Source: Chloroflexota bacterium
Lineage (GTDB): Bacteria; Chloroflexota; Limnocylindria; Limnocylindrales; CSP1-4
Direction of reading: 5' to 3'
Assembly (NCBI GenBank): GCA_021802185.1
Contig: JAKAAV010000158.1
Span: forward strand, 1-5,995
Length of the DNA stretch: 5,995 nucleotides
Of the stretch, positions 4,995 to 5,995 are shown piece after piece (position 1 is the stretch's first letter; the number at the start of each line of letters is the position of its first letter). The translations under genes were made by a program, and so were the position numbers. The notes beneath the pieces are model-generated. The model saw nothing but the letters and a program-made list of their open reading frames with translations, was not told the DNA's origin and did not search any database.

Positions 4995-5744
4995 ATGCCC
5001 GGCCCCTTGACCGCGGTTGAGCGGTTCTTCGAGCGTATCTTCGAGCGCCCGGCCGCCCGACTCTTCGGCGCCGGAGTCGAGCCCGTCCAGGTCCGTCACC
5101 GGCTCGAGCACGCGATGGACGGCGCGCATCGCGCGCCCGGCGGTTTCGTTCCCGACCAGTACCGCGTCCGGGTCCACCCCGACGAGCTCGCGGGGCTCGG
5201 GGACGCGGTCGGCTCGTTCGCCGAGGCCCTCGTGATGCACGCACGGACGCATGGCTACCGGCTCCCCCGACGTCCGACCGTCGTCCTGTCCGGCGACCCG
5301 GACGTCGCCCCCGGGGACGTCGCGGTCGATACGCGACTCGGCTGGGGTGGGACGTCCGAGCCGGTGGGCTCCGACACGCCACGCCCCGCGCCGGCCGACG
5401 GCTCCCCGTCGGGCGCCACGATGGTGTTCGAGGTGCCCCGCCCCCGGGTCCCGTACGCGACGCTGCTGGTCCACACGCCGGGTGTCGCGCCACGCGAGTT
5501 CGCCGTCCAGGAGGCGAGCGTCCGGATCGGTCGGGCCCCCGAGAACGACCTGGTCCTGCCCGACTCCCGCGTCTCGCGTCAGCACGGCCTCCTGTCCGCG
5601 CGACAGGGCGGCCTCGTCTACACGGACCTCGGCAGCACGAACGGTTCGTTCGTCAACGGCGGCCGGGTTCGCGAGGTGGCGCTCGGGCCGGGCGACGTCC
5701 TGCAGGTCGGCTCCTCGACGGTCCGCGTCGGCCGCGCCGGATGA
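4995..5744 (+). CDS. fhaA: FhaA-like protein: DUF3662 domain plus C-terminal FHA domain
   Basis: This 249-residue protein has two domains. Residues 1-115 match the FhaA N-terminal domain (DUF3662): they open with LTAVERFFERIFERPAARLF, continue with VEPVQVRHRLEHAMD and FVPDQYRVRVHPDEL, and end in the HGYRLPRRPTVVL region. Residues of about 155-246 are a forkhead-associated domain with all the key residues: Gly179-Arg180, Asn184-Asp185, Ser194-Arg195-x-His197 and Gly213-Ser-Thr-Asn-Gly217. Arg180, Ser194 and Asn216 are the expected phosphothreonine contacts. The 40-residue linker is Pro/Gly/Asp-rich and much shorter than that of Mycobacterium tuberculosis FhaA, which is 527 aa long. In mycobacteria FhaA binds phosphorylated partners of the PknB pathway, including the MviN/MurJ pseudokinase region, and restrains peptidoglycan synthesis. 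The same role is inferred here. There is no membrane segment, so it is cytoplasmic. Its stop overlaps the next start (ATGA), so the pair is translationally coupled. Confidence 0.93.
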   Translation: MPGPLTAVERFFERIFERPAARLFGAGVEPVQVRHRLEHAMDGAHRAPGGFVPDQYRVRVHPDELAGLGDAVGSFAEALVMHARTHGYRLPRRPTVVLSGDPDVAPGDVAVDTRLGWGGTSEPVGSDTPRPAPADGSPSGATMVFEVPRPRVPYATLLVHTPGVAPREFAVQEASVRIGRAPENDLVLPDSRVSRQHGLLSARQGGLVYTDLGSTNGSFVNGGRVREVALGPGDVLQVGSSTVRVGRAG

Positions 5745-5995
5745 CGCTGCCCGACGGGCTCGACGCGTTCGCGTTGAGCCTCTGGTTGCTGCGCATCGCC
5801 TTCCTCGCCGGCCTCTACCTGTTCCTGCTGGGCATCGCGCGCATGCTGCTTCGCGATCTTCGGCTCGCGAGCGCGACCACGCCCGGCGAGCTGGGGCGTC
5901 TCGTCGTCGTGGGGTCGTTCGACGGCGGTCCGCCCGTCGGCGCGTCGTTTCCGCTCGACGCGGTCACGACCGTCGGGCGGGACGTGAACAACACG
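5741..5995 (+). CDS. fhaB: FhaB-like membrane-anchored FHA protein (3' truncated by window)
   Basis: The first 85 residues of a gene that starts at an ATG overlapping the fhaA stop by four bases. Residues of about 11-34 form one transmembrane helix (LSLWLLRIAFLAGLYLFLLG), followed by a basic stretch (RMLLRDLRLAS). This suggests an outside N-terminus and a cytoplasmic C-terminus. After a short linker, residues 53-85 begin a beta-rich domain ending in TTVGRDVNNT, the first FHA motif (Gly-Arg-x-x-x-Asn-Asn). The remaining FHA motifs lie outside the window. The layout of a short N-terminal helix followed by an FHA domain is that of FhaB (FipA), which in mycobacteria links the PknA/PknB kinases to the division machinery. 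Genes for a PP2C phosphatase, a RodA/FtsW protein, a penicillin-binding protein and the kinases usually follow, but they cannot be seen here. Confidence 0.88.
   Translation, partial: MTLPDGLDAFALSLWLLRIAFLAGLYLFLLGIARMLLRDLRLASATTPGELGRLVVVGSFDGGPPVGASFPLDAVTTVGRDVNNT

Noticed and set aside
4205..5020. 271-codon + strand open frame crossing the divergent gap
   Set aside because: It overlaps the conserved N-terminal zinc module of the minus-strand gene and the promoter gap, changes composition along its length, and shows no domain.
4762..5585. Minus-strand open frames opposite fhaA (4762-5493 and 4779-5585)
   Set aside because: FhaA on the + strand has full DUF3662 and FHA motifs. The opposite frames are Arg/Gly-rich and featureless.

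Overview
The window is GC-rich and densely coded, with strong G/C bias at third codon positions. It holds seven protein genes and no RNA gene, insertion sequence or CRISPR array. The last two genes form an fhaA-fhaB pair, a neighbourhood known from Actinomycetota and some Chloroflexota. With the GC content, the GTG/TTG starts and leaderless-looking promoters, this suggests a high-GC member of one of those phyla. The sequence alone does not decide which.

Left part (1-1719, + strand): the last 74 codons of a valyl-tRNA synthetase (valS) come first. After an 81-bp gap with a possible promoter there is a tight run of three genes. They are a 244-aa protein of unknown function with a C-terminal zinc ribbon (GTG start), an FmdB-type small zinc-ribbon protein (TTG start) with a Ser/Gly/Ala tail, and a 90-aa excisionase/MerR-like helix-turn-helix protein starting one base after the previous stop. 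A strong GC-rich hairpin at 1758-1787 lies in the convergent gap that follows.

Middle (1841-4765, - strand): one large gene encodes a 974-aa protein. It has an eight-cysteine zinc-binding module at the N-terminus, a four-cysteine zinc ribbon at the C-terminus, and roughly 800 residues of Ala/Glu/Pro/Val-rich low-complexity linker between them, part of it built from 21-bp (heptad) tandem repeats. The very long open frames opposite this gene are shadows caused by its composition.

Right part (4766-5995): a 229-bp divergent promoter region leads to fhaA (DUF3662 plus FHA domain), which overlaps by 4 bp with a membrane-anchored fhaB-like gene cut by the window end. In known genomes these FHA proteins read phosphothreonine marks made by PknB-type kinases in cell-wall and division control. 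The large zinc-ribbon gene is transcribed divergently from them, so the two units may be co-regulated, but nothing here shows a functional link. The most notable items are the zinc-ribbon/linker/zinc-ribbon protein, the possible phospho-switch threonine before the FHA domain of FhaA, the leaderless-type fhaA promoter with a perfect palindrome at its -35 position, and a possible sliding-clamp-binding motif in the HTH protein.
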